Source of the DNA: JAXMCI01 sp046349435
GTDB taxonomy: Bacteria; Pseudomonadota; Alphaproteobacteria; Dongiales; Dongiaceae
Assembly (NCBI GenBank): GCA_046349435.1
Contig: JAXMCI010000062.1
Span: 1 to 22,344 of the forward strand
Reading direction: 5' to 3'
DNA: 22,344 bases
Part shown: piece after piece, positions 1-8,350 of the stretch
Layout of the letters: every line of letters starts with the position of its first letter
Numbering within the stretch: position 1 is the first letter of the stretch
The notes under the pieces: model-generated
Seen by the model: only the letters and a program-made list of their open reading frames with translations
The model's database searches: none
Told to the model about the DNA's origin: nothing
Position numbers and translations under genes: made by a program

Positions 1-494
1 CGGGCATCGTCGACTACGTCGTCGGCGCCGCTCCCAGCCCCGGCGTCTTCGTGCTGGGCGAGATCGACGACCCGCGGCAGCGCCACTACCTCGCGCTCTA
101 CAAGATGTCGGACGGCCCGTTCTACTGCTTCTACACCCCCTACCATCTCTGCCATTTCGAGGTGCCGACGACAGTCGCCCGCGCCGTGCTGCTAGGCGAC
201 GCCGCGATCGCCCCGCTGGCCGGCCCGGTGGTCGAGGTCGTCGCCGCCGCCAAGGTCGACCTGGCGCCGGGCGACCTCGTCGACGGGCTCGGTGGCTACA
301 CGGTCTACGGGGTGTGCGACAGCTACGAGGAGAGCCGGCGCCAGGACCTGCTGCCGATCGGGCTGGCGCCGGGCTGCCGCATCGTGCGTCCGGTGGCCCG
401 CGACGCCGTCCTCACCGCCGCCGACGTGGCGCGCCCGCCCGGCCGCCTCTGCGACCGGCTGCGCGCCGAGCAGGACGCGCTGTTCCCGTCCTGA
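1..494 (+). CDS. SAF-domain, homoserine dehydrogenase-like oxidoreductase (C-terminal part)
   Basis: This is the 3' end of a gene that starts left of the window. The frame is open from base 3 and stops at TGA 492-494, leaving about 163 residues. The visible part resembles the C-terminus of NAD(P)-dependent oxidoreductases that carry a SAF domain, often annotated as homoserine dehydrogenase-like. Recognisable segments are FYTPYHLCHFEVP, a region around DLAPGDLVDGLGGYTVYG, and the terminal PPGRLCDRLRAEQ. The Rossmann domain would lie upstream and is not seen, so cofactor and substrate cannot be judged. It converges with tldD, with only 16 bases between the two stop codons and no clear terminator there. 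The family call rests on remembered motifs; the exact reaction is unknown. Confidence 0.75.
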   Translation, partial: GIVDYVVGAAPSPGVFVLGEIDDPRQRHYLALYKMSDGPFYCFYTPYHLCHFEVPTTVARAVLLGDAAIAPLAGPVVEVVAAAKVDLAPGDLVDGLGGYTVYGVCDSYEESRRQDLLPIGLAPGCRIVRPVARDAVLTAADVARPPGRLCDRLRAEQDALFPS

Positions 495-510
495 CCCCGC
501 CCGCCGCCGC

Positions 511-1941
511 TCAGCCCGTGCCGCCGACCGTCAGCCCGTCGATCTTCAGGGTCGGCTGGCCGACGCCGACGGGCACGCCCTGGCCGTCCTTGCCGCAGGT
601 GCCGATGCCCGGGTCGAGCTCGAGGTCGCTGCCGACCATGCTGACCTTGGTCAGCACGTCCGGCCCGTTGCCGATCAAGGTCGCGCCCTTGACCGCCGGG
701 CCGACCTTGCCGTCCTCGATCAGGTAGGCCTCGGCCGCGCTGAAGACGAACTTGCCGGAGGTGATGTCGACCTGGCCGCCGCCGAAATTGACGGCGTAGA
801 GGCCCTTCTTCACCGAGGCCAGGATCTCCTTCGGGTCGTGCTTGCCGGCCAGCATGTAGGTGTTGGTCATGCGCGGCATCGGGATGTGGGCGTAGCTCTG
901 CCGCCGGCCGTTGCCGGTCGGCTTCATGCCCATCAGCCGGGCGTTCTGCCGGTCCTGCATGAAGCCCACCAGCCGGCCGTCCTCGATCAGCGTGGTGCAC
1001 TGGCTGGGCGTGCCCTCGTCGTCGATGGTCAGCGAGCCGCGCCGGGCCGCCATCGTCCCGTCGTCGACCACCGTCACCCCCGGCGACGCGATCTGCTGGC
1101 CGAGCAGCCCGGCGAAGGCCGAGGTCTGCTTGCGGTTGAAGTCGCCCTCCAGCCCATGGCCGATCGCCTCGTGCAGCAGGATGCCGGGCCAGCCCGGCCC
1201 CAGCACCACGGTCATCTCGCCGGCCGGCGCGGGCACCGAGCCGAGATTGACCAGCGCCTGGCGCAGCGCCTCGTCGACGCTGGCCTGCCAGTGCGCGGGG
1301 TCGAGGAACATGTCGAAGCCGACCCTGCCGCCGGTGCCGTGGCTGCCGCTCTCCTGGCGGTCGCCGTCGCCGACCATGACCGAGACGTTGAGCCGGACCA
1401 GCGGCCGGATGTCGGCCATCCGCGCCCCGTCGGGCCGCAGGATCTGCACCGCCTGCCAGCTGCCGGCGAGCGAGGCCATGACCTGCCGCACCCGCGCATC
1501 CCGGCCCCTCGCATAGGCGTCGATGTCGGCGAGCAGCTTGACCTTGGCCGCGAAATCGACCGTGCCGAGCGGGTTCTCGTCGGTGTAGAGGCTGCGGTTG
1601 GTGCCGGCCGGCGCCAGGGCCAGGCTGCCGCCATGGCCGTGCGCCACCGCCTTGACCGTCTCCGCCGCCCGGCGGATCGCCGCCTCGGACAGCTCGCTGG
1701 CGTGGGCGTAGCCGGCCGCCTCGCCGGCGATCGCCCGCATGCCGAAGCCCTGGCTGGTGTCGAAGCTGGCGCTCTTCAGCCGCCCGTCATCATAGGCGAG
1801 CCCCTCCGACTGGCTGTACTCGAGGAACAGCTCGCCGTCGTCGGCCCCCTGCATCGCTTCGCCGACGATGCGCTCGAGGCGGCCGCGGTCGAGGCCGGCG
1901 CGGGTGAAGAACAGGTCGTCGGTGGCGGCGAGGCTGGACAT
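511..1941 (-). CDS. tldD: TldD metalloprotease
   Basis: TldD is a cytoplasmic zinc protease that normally pairs with TldE/PmbA and degrades unfolded peptides or matures small modified peptides such as microcin B17 in enterics. The 476-residue length is usual for the family. The zinc motif HEAIGH gives H257, E258 and H262 (HExxxH), and the conserved C-terminal stretch GIGTCGKDGQG follows with its cysteine. I chose the ATG at 1941 rather than the one at 1968 for two reasons: AGGAG lies nine bases before 1941, and a promoter at 1976-2004 would place the transcript start close to 1968. No tldE partner is present here. The gene stands alone, back to back with the DUF2189/cox side, which matches the frequent tldD-cox neighbourhood in alphaproteobacteria. 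Confidence 0.95.
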   Translation of the reverse strand: MSSLAATDDLFFTRAGLDRGRLERIVGEAMQGADDGELFLEYSQSEGLAYDDGRLKSASFDTSQGFGMRAIAGEAAGYAHASELSEAAIRRAAETVKAVAHGHGGSLALAPAGTNRSLYTDENPLGTVDFAAKVKLLADIDAYARGRDARVRQVMASLAGSWQAVQILRPDGARMADIRPLVRLNVSVMVGDGDRQESGSHGTGGRVGFDMFLDPAHWQASVDEALRQALVNLGSVPAPAGEMTVVLGPGWPGILLHEAIGHGLEGDFNRKQTSAFAGLLGQQIASPGVTVVDDGTMAARRGSLTIDDEGTPSQCTTLIEDGRLVGFMQDRQNARLMGMKPTGNGRRQSYAHIPMPRMTNTYMLAGKHDPKEILASVKKGLYAVNFGGGQVDITSGKFVFSAAEAYLIEDGKVGPAVKGATLIGNGPDVLTKVSMVGSDLELDPGIGTCGKDGQGVPVGVGQPTLKIDGLTVGGTG

Positions 1942-1975
1942 CGGGCAAGGCTCCTGGGCTGAGGCCATGCCGGGG

Positions 1976-2004
1976 AATATGGGGCGGGGCGAGCGAAAAG
2001 TCAG
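1976..2004 (-). promoter_or_regulatory. Predicted sigma70-type promoter of tldD
   Basis: Reading on the minus strand there is a -35 element CTGACT (four of six consensus matches), a spacer of exactly 17 bases, and a -10 element CATATT (four of six). The predicted transcript start falls near 1968, leaving a leader of roughly 27 bases before the ATG at 1941. This is a consensus match by eye, with no experimental support. Confidence 0.4.
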
Positions 2005-2253
2005 GGCGTGCCCTCGGCGCGGGGTCGGAGGCTCGCCCCTGGGCCGTTCGGCGCGAAGCCGGCCCCGGGCCCGATCGGAGGGACGACCGGAGGGGACGAC
2101 GCCCTCCCCGGCGTACGAGTTCGCATCCCGCTGTCGATCTTGTCACACCGCGCTCGCCGCCTTTGTGCCATCCTCCGCGAAACACATCGCCGCGGAGCCC
2201 GGGGTCAACCAGGGCGTCATGCGCGGGTTGGGACGAGTTCCAGGCAGGGGCTC
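2005..2253. other. Intergenic stretch upstream of tldD
   Basis: I see no convincing gene here. Open frames exist on both strands but have no family features. A TTGTCA hexamer occurs near 2145, but no good -10 element follows at a proper distance. The sequence is less GC-biased around 2115-2200 than in the coding regions nearby, as expected of non-coding DNA in this genome. Confidence 0.5.
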
Positions 2254-2517
2254 ATGGATGGGAAGGCATCGCTGACCGCCGCCGAGCTGGCGGTCCTGAT
2301 CTCCATCTGGCCTGGCGGCACTCACCATCCGGGCGCCGCCGCCGACGTCTTCTCCGCCTGTGGCCGTGCCGGCCGGTGGGTTCTGGTCGCGAAGCGCGCC
2401 GACGGCGGCTACGTGCTGGTCGAGGATGGCGGACGGCACTCGCGCTGCGGCGGTTCGCTGGCCGCGCTGGGCTTGCCGGACCGGCCGATCAGGACGCCGC
2501 GCTCCCGGCCGCAATAG
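2254..2517 (+). CDS. Small hypothetical protein (doubtful)
   Basis: This is a possible 87-residue ORF starting MDGKASLTAAELAVLISIWP. I do not recognise a family. It has a mildly hydrophobic start, then a segment VLVAKRADGGYVLVEDGG that reads like an extended beta hairpin, and an arginine- and proline-rich tail. The ribosome site is weak, with only GGGG about three bases before the ATG. The frame extends upstream to 2008 without a better start. In DNA this GC-rich such open frames arise by chance, so the gene is plausible but unproven. About 178 bases between it and the DUF2189 stop hold nothing I can name. Confidence 0.35.
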   Translation: MDGKASLTAAELAVLISIWPGGTHHPGAAADVFSACGRAGRWVLVAKRADGGYVLVEDGGRHSRCGGSLAALGLPDRPIRTPRSRPQ

Positions 2518-2695
2518 CTTGGGCCGAGCCGGCCGCAGGGCCGGGGCGATCGGCACTCGACAGGCGAGCTCGGCGGACGACGCCCTTGGCCGCCCGGCCG
2601 GCGCGAGCATGGCGACGAGCCGCCCCGGCCCGATCTCGAGCGCCGCCGGTGCGCGCAGCGCCGGCGCGCTCATGTGGTCCCGCCGGCCAGCCCGC

Positions 2696-3565
2696 TCAGC
2701 CCGCCACGAGCTTGCGGTAGAGATGCCAGGTCGCGTGCCCGAGCACCGGCAGCACCACCGCGAGCCCGACCAGCAGCGGCAGCGAGCCCAGCACCAGCCC
2801 GCCGGCGACGATCAGGCCCCAGGCCGCCATGGTGCCCGGATTGGCGCGGACCGCGCGGACCGAGGTGCGGATTGCCGTGCCGAGGGCGACCTCGCGGTCG
2901 AGCAGCAGCGGGAACGACACGACGCTGATCGTCATCGCCAGCAGCGCGAACAGGAAGCCGGCCGCGATGCCGATGGCGATCATCGCCCAGCCCGGCGCCG
3001 TGGTGAGCACGTCGCGCAGGAACGCGCCGGGGGTGGCCGGCGGCTCGGGGCCGAGGGTCAGCGCGTAGATCCCCCAGGCCGCCGCCAGCCAGAGCAGGAA
3101 GATCGCCACCAGCACCAGGCCGAGCAGGAGGATGGCGCCGAAGGCGGGCGACCTGACGACGCCGAAGGCGCTGCCCCAGCCCGCGGCGCGGCCCTGCTCG
3201 CGGTGGCGGCTCATCTCGTAGAGGCCGACCGCGGCGAACGGGCCGACCAGGGCGAAGCCGGAGGCCAGCGGGAAGAGCAGGGGCAGCAGGTCGCTGCCCA
3301 GCGCCATGCGGGCCAGGACCAGCCCGATCACCGGATAGGCGACGCAGAGGAAGACGACGTCGGTGCGCAGCGCCTGGAAGTCGGCGAAGCCCTTCGCCAG
3401 GACCTCCCGCAACGCCCCGGGGGCGATCCGTCGCACCTCCGGCGGTGCCGTCTCCGCCGGGTGGGCTCGGCGGACGGCGCGCAGCGCCGCCGCGGCCGAG
3501 CGGTTGGCGGTGGTGAGCTGGTCCCAGCTCCATTCGATGGGATTGCGGATGTCGCGGACGGCCAT
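2696..3565 (-). CDS. DUF2189 family multi-pass membrane protein
   Basis: This 289-residue protein starts MAVRDIRNPIEWSWDQL, typical of the DUF2189 family, whose function is unknown. A soluble N-terminus of about 80 residues is followed by about six hydrophobic segments: FLCVAYPVIGLVLA, a second around the SDLLPLLFPLASGFALVGPF region, AILLLGLVLVAIFLLWLAA, AMIAIGIAAGFLFALLAM, a segment with AAWGLIVAGGLVLG, and LLVGLAVVLPVL. The start is well supported: AGGAGG lies eight bases before the ATG. An apparent N-terminal extension in the same frame covers the antisense of coxB and is rejected. The gene is transcribed away from coxB, with about 465 bases between the two starts. Its position beside the oxidase operon might suggest a link to the membrane or respiration, but that is only inference. 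Confidence 0.85.
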   Translation of the reverse strand: MAVRDIRNPIEWSWDQLTTANRSAAAALRAVRRAHPAETAPPEVRRIAPGALREVLAKGFADFQALRTDVVFLCVAYPVIGLVLARMALGSDLLPLLFPLASGFALVGPFAAVGLYEMSRHREQGRAAGWGSAFGVVRSPAFGAILLLGLVLVAIFLLWLAAAWGIYALTLGPEPPATPGAFLRDVLTTAPGWAMIAIGIAAGFLFALLAMTISVVSFPLLLDREVALGTAIRTSVRAVRANPGTMAAWGLIVAGGLVLGSLPLLVGLAVVLPVLGHATWHLYRKLVAG

Positions 3566-4030
3566 GGCGGGTTCCTCCTGAACCTGATGCCTCGGGGCCG
3601 GCGGTCGCCGCGGCTCCGACCCGCGGACGCCGCCATCGGACGGCGCCAGCATAGCGCAGTCCCGATCGCGCAGTCCCGGCCGGCGGCGAGCGGTCGTCGC
3701 GCCCTGCGGCGCGGCGGCGCGGCCCGTCGCGGATTCGCGACTCGCGGTGCGGCGGACCCGGTCCCTTCGAGGCCCGCCCGAGCCGGGCAAAGCGGCGGAT
3801 TTCCGCGGCTTGCCGGCGTCCCGCTGGCGCGTCTGCCTCGCATTCTGCGGCGGGTCGTCGCAAGACTTGTGGCAGGGTTGCGGGCGTTGTAGCTTCCGCC
3901 GCGACCCGGCACAGGGATGGGGGAGGCCGGCGCCCGTGCGCTTTGCCCTGCCGTCACGTCCGGGGGTCGGCGTGCGGGTTGGGGCGGCCGTCGCCGGGGG
4001 CATGTCGGGTTGCCCAGAGACGGAGACATC
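3566..4030. other. Divergent intergenic region between DUF2189 gene and coxB
   Basis: This stretch of about 465 bases holds the leaders of two divergent transcripts. An 11-base direct repeat, GCGCAGTCCCG, occurs at 3654-3664 and 3668-3678, about 90 to 110 bases before the DUF2189 start. A TATGCT sequence on the minus strand (3648-3653) could be its -10 element, but no good -35 is visible. A possible cox promoter is listed separately. Frames running through the region on both strands lack any family features. Confidence 0.5.
3867..3895 (+). promoter_or_regulatory. Possible promoter of the cytochrome oxidase operon
   Basis: A TTGTGG hexamer (3867-3872), a 17-base spacer and TAGCTT (3890-3895) form a modest sigma70-like match. 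It would give a leader of about 130 bases before the coxB ATG. The match was found by eye and is weak at the -10 element. Confidence 0.3.
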
Positions 4031-4897
4031 ATGCGGTTGTCGAGACTCTCGATTCTGTCGGCGCTGGCCATGGCCTGCGCGGCTCACGGCGGACGTGCGT
4101 TCGCCCAGGACGCGGCGGGCGGCGTGGTCGGCGCGCCCAAGCCCTGGGAGACCGGGATGCGCCCGGCCTTCTCGCCGGTCGCCGATCACGTCCACGCCCT
4201 GCACAACGAGCTGCTGATCATCATCACGCTGGTGACGCTGCTGGTGCTGGTGCTGCTGGCCTACGTGGTCTTCCGCTTCAACGAGCGGCGCAACCCGACG
4301 CCCTCGCGCAACTCGCACAACGCGCTGATCGAGGTGATCTGGACGGTGGTGCCGGTGATCCTGCTGGTGATCATCGCCATCCCGTCCTTCAAGCTGCTCT
4401 ACTTCGCCGACCGGACGCACGACGCGGAGATGACGATCAAGGCGATCGGCCACCAGTGGTACTGGTCCTACGAGTACCCGGACAACGGCAACTTCACCTT
4501 CGACGCCAACCTGGTCGACGAGAAGGACCTGAAGCCCGGCCAGCTCCGGCTGCTGACCACCGACAACCGCGTGGTGGTGCCGGTCGGCACCAACATCCGC
4601 CTGCTGGTCACCGCCACCGACGTGATCCACTCCTGGGCGATGCCGAACTTCGCCGTCAAGCTCGACGGCGAGCCGGGCCGCGTCAACGAGACATGGTTCA
4701 GGGTCGAGAAGGAAGGTGTCTATTACGGCCAGTGCTCGGAGATCTGCGGCATCCGGCACGCCTACATGCCGATCGAGATCGAGGCCATGTCGAAGGACAA
4801 GTTCAAGGCCTGGGCCGAGGAGGCCAAGACCAAGTTCGCATCGGTCGACCAGCCTGTCGCGGCCGCGCCCAAGCTGGCGCAGGCCGCCGCCGAGTGA
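4031..4897 (+). CDS. coxB: Cytochrome c oxidase subunit II
   Basis: CoxB takes electrons from cytochrome c through its CuA centre and passes them to heme a in subunit I of the aa3 oxidase. The 288-residue protein begins with a signal peptide (MRLSRLSILSALAMACAA, cleaved probably after AFAQ). Two membrane helices follow (LLIIITLVTLLVLVLLAYVV and the IEVIWTVVPVILLVIIAI region), then a periplasmic cupredoxin domain. CuA ligands are visible: H200 in DVIHSW, and C235, E237, C239, H243 and M246 in CSEICGIRHAYM. The aromatic electron-entry patch HQWYWSYEYP is intact. No C-terminal cytochrome c domain is fused. I chose the ATG at 4031 because it gives a proper signal peptide and has GGAG five bases upstream; the longer frame from 3917 does not. 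It is the first gene of the operon. Confidence 0.97.
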   Translation: MRLSRLSILSALAMACAAHGGRAFAQDAAGGVVGAPKPWETGMRPAFSPVADHVHALHNELLIIITLVTLLVLVLLAYVVFRFNERRNPTPSRNSHNALIEVIWTVVPVILLVIIAIPSFKLLYFADRTHDAEMTIKAIGHQWYWSYEYPDNGNFTFDANLVDEKDLKPGQLRLLTTDNRVVVPVGTNIRLLVTATDVIHSWAMPNFAVKLDGEPGRVNETWFRVEKEGVYYGQCSEICGIRHAYMPIEIEAMSKDKFKAWAEEAKTKFASVDQPVAAAPKLAQAAAE

Positions 4898-4937
4898 CCG
4901 GCCCCAGCGAGCAAGATTTCCGGGAAGGACCTGAAGG

Positions 4938-6554
4938 ATGAACGCAGCCACTCCCCACGCGGCCGGCCACGCCGACCACGCCCACCATCCGACCGGGTGG
5001 AAGCGGTTCGTCTACTCGACGAACCACAAGGACATCGGCACGATGTACCTGATCTTCGCCATCGTCGCCGGCCTGATCGGCGGCGCGATCTCCGTGCTGA
5101 TGCGCATGGAGCTGCAGGATCCGGGGGCGCAGATCCTGGTCGGGCCGGACGGGCTGGCCGACGGCCAGCTGTGGAACGTGCTGATCACCGCGCACGGCCT
5201 GATCATGATCTTCTTCATGGTCATGCCGGCGATGATCGGCGGGTTCGGCAACTGGTTCGTGCCGATCATGATCGGCGCGCCGGACATGGCCTTCCCGCGG
5301 ATGAACAACATCAGCTTCTGGCTGCTGGTCCCGGCCTTCGCGCTGCTCTTCGGCTCGACCTTCGTCGAGGGCGGGGCGGGCACCGGCTGGACCATCTACC
5401 CGCCGCTGTCGAGCGCGCTCGGCCATCCCGGGCCGGCCGTCGACATGGCGATCTTCGCGCTGCACCTCGCCGGCGCCTCGTCGATCCTGGGGGCGATCAA
5501 CTTCATCACCACCATCTTCAACATGCGCGCCCCGGGCATGACGCTCTACAAGATGCCCCTGTTCGTCTGGTCGGTGCTGGTCACCGCCTTCCTGCTGCTG
5601 CTGTCGCTGCCGGTGCTGGCCGGCGGCATCACCATGCTGCTCACCGACCGCAACTTCGGGACCACCTTCTTCGACCCGGCCGGCGGCGGCGACCCGCTGC
5701 TGTTCCAGCACCTGTTCTGGTTCTTCGGCCATCCCGAGGTCTACATCCTGATCCTGCCCGGCTTCGGCATGATCAGCCAGATCGTCTCGACCTTCTCGAA
5801 GAAGCCGGTGTTCGGCTACCTCGGCATGGTCTGGGCGATGATCGCCATCGGCGTCATCGGCTTCGTGGTGTGGGCGCACCACATGTTCACCGTCGGCCTC
5901 GACGTCGACACCCGCGCCTACTTCACCGCCGCCACGATGGTCATCGCGGTGCCGACCGGCATCAAGGTGTTCAGCTGGATCGCCACGATGTGGGGCGGCT
6001 CGATCCGCTTCACCACGCCGATGCTGTGGGCGATGGGCTTCATCTTCCTGTTCACCGTCGGCGGCGTCACCGGCGTGGTGCTCGCCAATGCCGGCGTCGA
6101 CACCTACATGCACGACACCTACTACGTGGTGGCCCACTTCCACTACGTGCTGTCGCTCGGCGCCGTGTTCGCCATCTTCGGCGGCTTCTACTACTGGATC
6201 GGCAAGATGTGCGGCCGCCAGTATCCGGAGACGCTGGGCAAGCTGCACTTCTGGATCACCTTCGTCGGCGTCAACATGACCTTCTTCCCGATGCACTTCC
6301 TCGGGCTGTCGGGCATGCCGCGCCGCTATCCCGACTACCCCGACGCCTTCGCCGGGTGGAACTACGTCGCGTCGATCGGCGCCTACATCGCCTTCGCCGG
6401 GACGCTGCTCTTCGTCTTCATCGCCATCTACACGGTGTTCGCCGGCCGGCGCATCGCCAACAACCCGTGGGGCGAGGGGGCGACCACCCTGGAGTGGACG
6501 GTGAGCTCGCCGCCGCCCTTCCACAGCTTCGAGGAGCTGCCGCAGGTCCGCTAG
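4938..6554 (+). CDS. coxA: Cytochrome c oxidase subunit I (aa3-type)
   Basis: CoxA is the catalytic, proton-pumping subunit that reduces oxygen to water at the heme a3-CuB site. It has 538 residues and about twelve membrane helices. Ligands can be read directly: heme a H86 (TAHGLIM) and H402, heme a3 H400 (VAHFHYV), and CuB H265, H314 and H315. Y269 in HPEVY is the residue that cross-links to H265. E267 and D116 (GAPDMAFPRMNN) mark the D proton pathway, and the lysine in TGIKVFSW marks the K pathway. These features define an A1-type heme-copper oxidase, not a cbb3 or bo3 quinol enzyme; the neighbouring CuA-bearing CoxB agrees. GGAAGGA lies eight bases before the ATG. CoxB ends 40 bases upstream. 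Confidence 0.98.
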   Translation: MNAATPHAAGHADHAHHPTGWKRFVYSTNHKDIGTMYLIFAIVAGLIGGAISVLMRMELQDPGAQILVGPDGLADGQLWNVLITAHGLIMIFFMVMPAMIGGFGNWFVPIMIGAPDMAFPRMNNISFWLLVPAFALLFGSTFVEGGAGTGWTIYPPLSSALGHPGPAVDMAIFALHLAGASSILGAINFITTIFNMRAPGMTLYKMPLFVWSVLVTAFLLLLSLPVLAGGITMLLTDRNFGTTFFDPAGGGDPLLFQHLFWFFGHPEVYILILPGFGMISQIVSTFSKKPVFGYLGMVWAMIAIGVIGFVVWAHHMFTVGLDVDTRAYFTAATMVIAVPTGIKVFSWIATMWGGSIRFTTPMLWAMGFIFLFTVGGVTGVVLANAGVDTYMHDTYYVVAHFHYVLSLGAVFAIFGGFYYWIGKMCGRQYPETLGKLHFWITFVGVNMTFFPMHFLGLSGMPRRYPDYPDAFAGWNYVASIGAYIAFAGTLLFVFIAIYTVFAGRRIANNPWGEGATTLEWTVSSPPPFHSFEELPQVR

Positions 6555-6582
6555 GACCGGCGCGGCGGCGATCGGGTCAGCC

Positions 6583-7533
6583 TTGTCCGACCTCTCCCTC
6601 GATGATCGCGCCGGCAGCGGCGTCGCGCTCGGCGACGCCGCGGTCGGCGACTATGTCGCGCTGCTGAAGCCGCGGGTGATGACGCTCGTGGTGTTCAGCG
6701 GCTTCGCCGGGCTGGTGGTGGCGCCCGGCCACCTCCATCCCGTGCTGGCCGCCGTCGCGGTGCTCTGCATCGCCGTGGCGGCGGGCGCCTCCGGCGCCAT
6801 CAACATGTGGTACGAGCGCGACATCGACGCGCTGATGGAGCGCACCCGCCGCCGGCCGATCCCGACCGGCCGCGTCCTGCCGCAGGAGGCGCTCGCCTTC
6901 GGCATGGTGCTCGCCCTGTTCTCGGTCACCCTGATGGGGCTGGCGGTGAACTGGGTGGCCGCCGGGCTGCTGGCCCTGGCCACGCTGTTCTACGTCTTCA
7001 TCTACACGGTCTGGCTGAAGCGGCGGACGCCGCAGAACATCGTCATCGGCGGCGCCGCCGGCGCCTTCCCGCCGATGATCGGCTGGGCGGCGGTGACCGG
7101 CGAGGTCGGCCTGCCGGCCATCGTCATGTTCCTGCTGATCTTCATGTGGACGCCGCCGCATTTCTGGGCGCTGGCGCTGTTCCGCGAGGGCGACTACGCC
7201 AAGGCCGGCGTGCCGATGATGCCGGTGGTCGCCGGGGCGCGCTCGACCAAGCGCCAGATGCTGGCCTACACCGTGCTGCTGCTGCCGCTCGGCCTGGCGC
7301 CCTGGGCGCTCGGGGTGGCCGGCCCGGTCTACGGCCTCGGCGCGCTGCTGCTCGGCGCCTTCTTCGTCCTGCTCGGCGTGCGGGTGCTGCGCGAGGAGGG
7401 CGACCGCGCCGCCAAGCAGATGTTCGGCTTCTCGATCCTCTACCTCTTCCTGCTGTTCGGCCTGATGATGGCCGACCGCGCGCCGGGGCTGGCTCCCGGG
7501 CTGCTCGCCGCCGTCGGCCTGGGGGCGGCATGA
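6583..7533 (+). CDS. ctaB: Protoheme IX farnesyltransferase (heme O synthase)
   Basis: CtaB is an inner-membrane UbiA-type prenyltransferase that adds a farnesyl group to heme B, making heme O, the precursor of heme A for CoxA. The 316-residue protein has about nine hydrophobic helices. The first prenyl-diphosphate/magnesium site is N74-M-W-Y-E78-R-D-I-D82, followed by the family signature RTRRRPIPTGR. Further conserved pieces are KRRTPQNIVIGGAAGAFPP and WTPPHFWALALF...DYAKAGVPMMPV. The start is TTG at 6583, giving the expected short N-terminal tail. No strong ribosome site precedes it, so the start is less certain than the identity. It lies 28 bases after coxA and overlaps the next small gene by ATGA. 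The heme A synthase gene (ctaA) is not in the window. Confidence 0.95.
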   Translation: MSDLSLDDRAGSGVALGDAAVGDYVALLKPRVMTLVVFSGFAGLVVAPGHLHPVLAAVAVLCIAVAAGASGAINMWYERDIDALMERTRRRPIPTGRVLPQEALAFGMVLALFSVTLMGLAVNWVAAGLLALATLFYVFIYTVWLKRRTPQNIVIGGAAGAFPPMIGWAAVTGEVGLPAIVMFLLIFMWTPPHFWALALFREGDYAKAGVPMMPVVAGARSTKRQMLAYTVLLLPLGLAPWALGVAGPVYGLGALLLGAFFVLLGVRVLREEGDRAAKQMFGFSILYLFLLFGLMMADRAPGLAPGLLAAVGLGAA

Positions 7534-7688
7534 CGCGGCCGGCGCCGAGCGCGCCCGTCCCGGCGCCGCTCACCGCGGAGGAGCGGCGGCGGCGGCTGCG
7601 CGGCCGCAACCTCGCGGTGATGGCGGCGCTGCTCGCCTTCGTCGTGCTGGTCTATGCCGTGGCGGTCGTGCGGATGGCGGGCGGATGA
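7530..7688 (+). CDS. Small single-helix membrane protein of the cox operon (CoxF-like)
   Basis: This 52-residue protein has a proline-rich start, a basic stretch (EERRRRLRGRN) and one membrane helix (LAVMAALLAFVVLVYAVAVV), ending shortly after it. Its ATG overlaps the ctaB stop as ATGA (7530-7533), and its TGA overlaps the ctaG start in the same way (7685-7688), so translational coupling with both is likely. Alphaproteobacterial cox operons commonly carry a tiny ORF of this kind between ctaB and ctaG, sometimes called CoxF. I infer the orthology from position and shape, not from strong sequence identity. A role in oxidase assembly or in presenting CtaG is plausible but unproven. Confidence 0.75.
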   Translation: MTRPAPSAPVPAPLTAEERRRRLRGRNLAVMAALLAFVVLVYAVAVVRMAGG

Positions 7689-8302
7689 GCCGGCCCGACG
7701 CACCGCCGCCGGCGCCGCGCCGCCGCGCCCGCAACCTGCTGGTCGTGCTGCCGCTGCTCGTCATGCTCGGCGTCATGGTCGGGCTGACCGCCGAATCGGT
7801 GACGCTCTACCGCATCTTCTGCCAGGTGACCGGCTTCGGCGGCACCACCCGGCGCGCCGACGCGGCGCCGAAGCAGGTCACCGACCGGATGGTGACGGTG
7901 CGCTTCAACGCCGACGTCAATGGCGGCATGCCCTGGCTGTTCCAGCCGCTGCAGCGCGAGGTGCGGATCAAGGTGGGCGAGACCGGCATGGCCTGGTTCC
8001 GCGCCCAGAACCTGGCGAGCCGCCCGGTCAAGGGCCAGGCGACCTTCAACGTCACCCCCGACAAGACGGGCATCTACTTCAACAAGATCCAGTGCTTCTG
8101 CTTCGACGAGCAGGTGCTGCAGCCCGGGCAGAGCGTCGACATGCCGGTCACCTTCTTCGTCGATCCGAAGCTCGCCGACGACCGCAGAATGGACGACATC
8201 CGGACGATCACGCTGTCCTACACCTTCTTCCGCGCCGCCGACGACCGCACCCAGACCAGCGATCTCGCCCCGCCCGGCGCGGCGGCCACGACGCAACAGT
8301 GA
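7685..8302 (+). CDS. ctaG: Cytochrome c oxidase assembly protein CtaG (Cox11 family)
   Basis: CtaG/Cox11 is a membrane-anchored periplasmic copper chaperone that delivers copper to the CuB site of CoxA. The 205-residue protein has a short cytoplasmic basic tail, one helix (LLVVLPLLVMLGVMVGLT) and a beta-rich domain. The copper motif CFCF is present (C137 and C139 in KIQCFCFDEQ), as is the third conserved cysteine C46 (RIFCQVTGFGG). The Cox11 core KIQCFCF...VDMPVTFFVDP is intact. The start ATG overlaps the stop of the CoxF-like gene. The last 20 or so residues, rich in alanine and proline, look variable. The gap to coxC is 48 bases. Confidence 0.96.
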   Translation: MSRPDAPPPAPRRRARNLLVVLPLLVMLGVMVGLTAESVTLYRIFCQVTGFGGTTRRADAAPKQVTDRMVTVRFNADVNGGMPWLFQPLQREVRIKVGETGMAWFRAQNLASRPVKGQATFNVTPDKTGIYFNKIQCFCFDEQVLQPGQSVDMPVTFFVDPKLADDRRMDDIRTITLSYTFFRAADDRTQTSDLAPPGAAATTQQ

Positions 8303-8350
8303 GGCGCCCCGGACGCGGGGTTGGAGACCAGCAGGAAAGACGAGCGGACC

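Noticed and set aside
2696..4951. A 751-codon open frame on the minus strand covering the DUF2189 gene and the antisense of coxB
   Set aside because: Only the part from 3565 to 2696 shows a real protein with a ribosome site; the remainder is the mirror of coxB, which is unmistakable on the plus strand.
4803..6524. A 573-codon minus-strand frame opposite coxA
   Set aside because: It is rich in histidine, aspartate, glutamate and arginine with no family features, the usual shadow of a GC-rich gene; coxA has all its ligands on the other strand.
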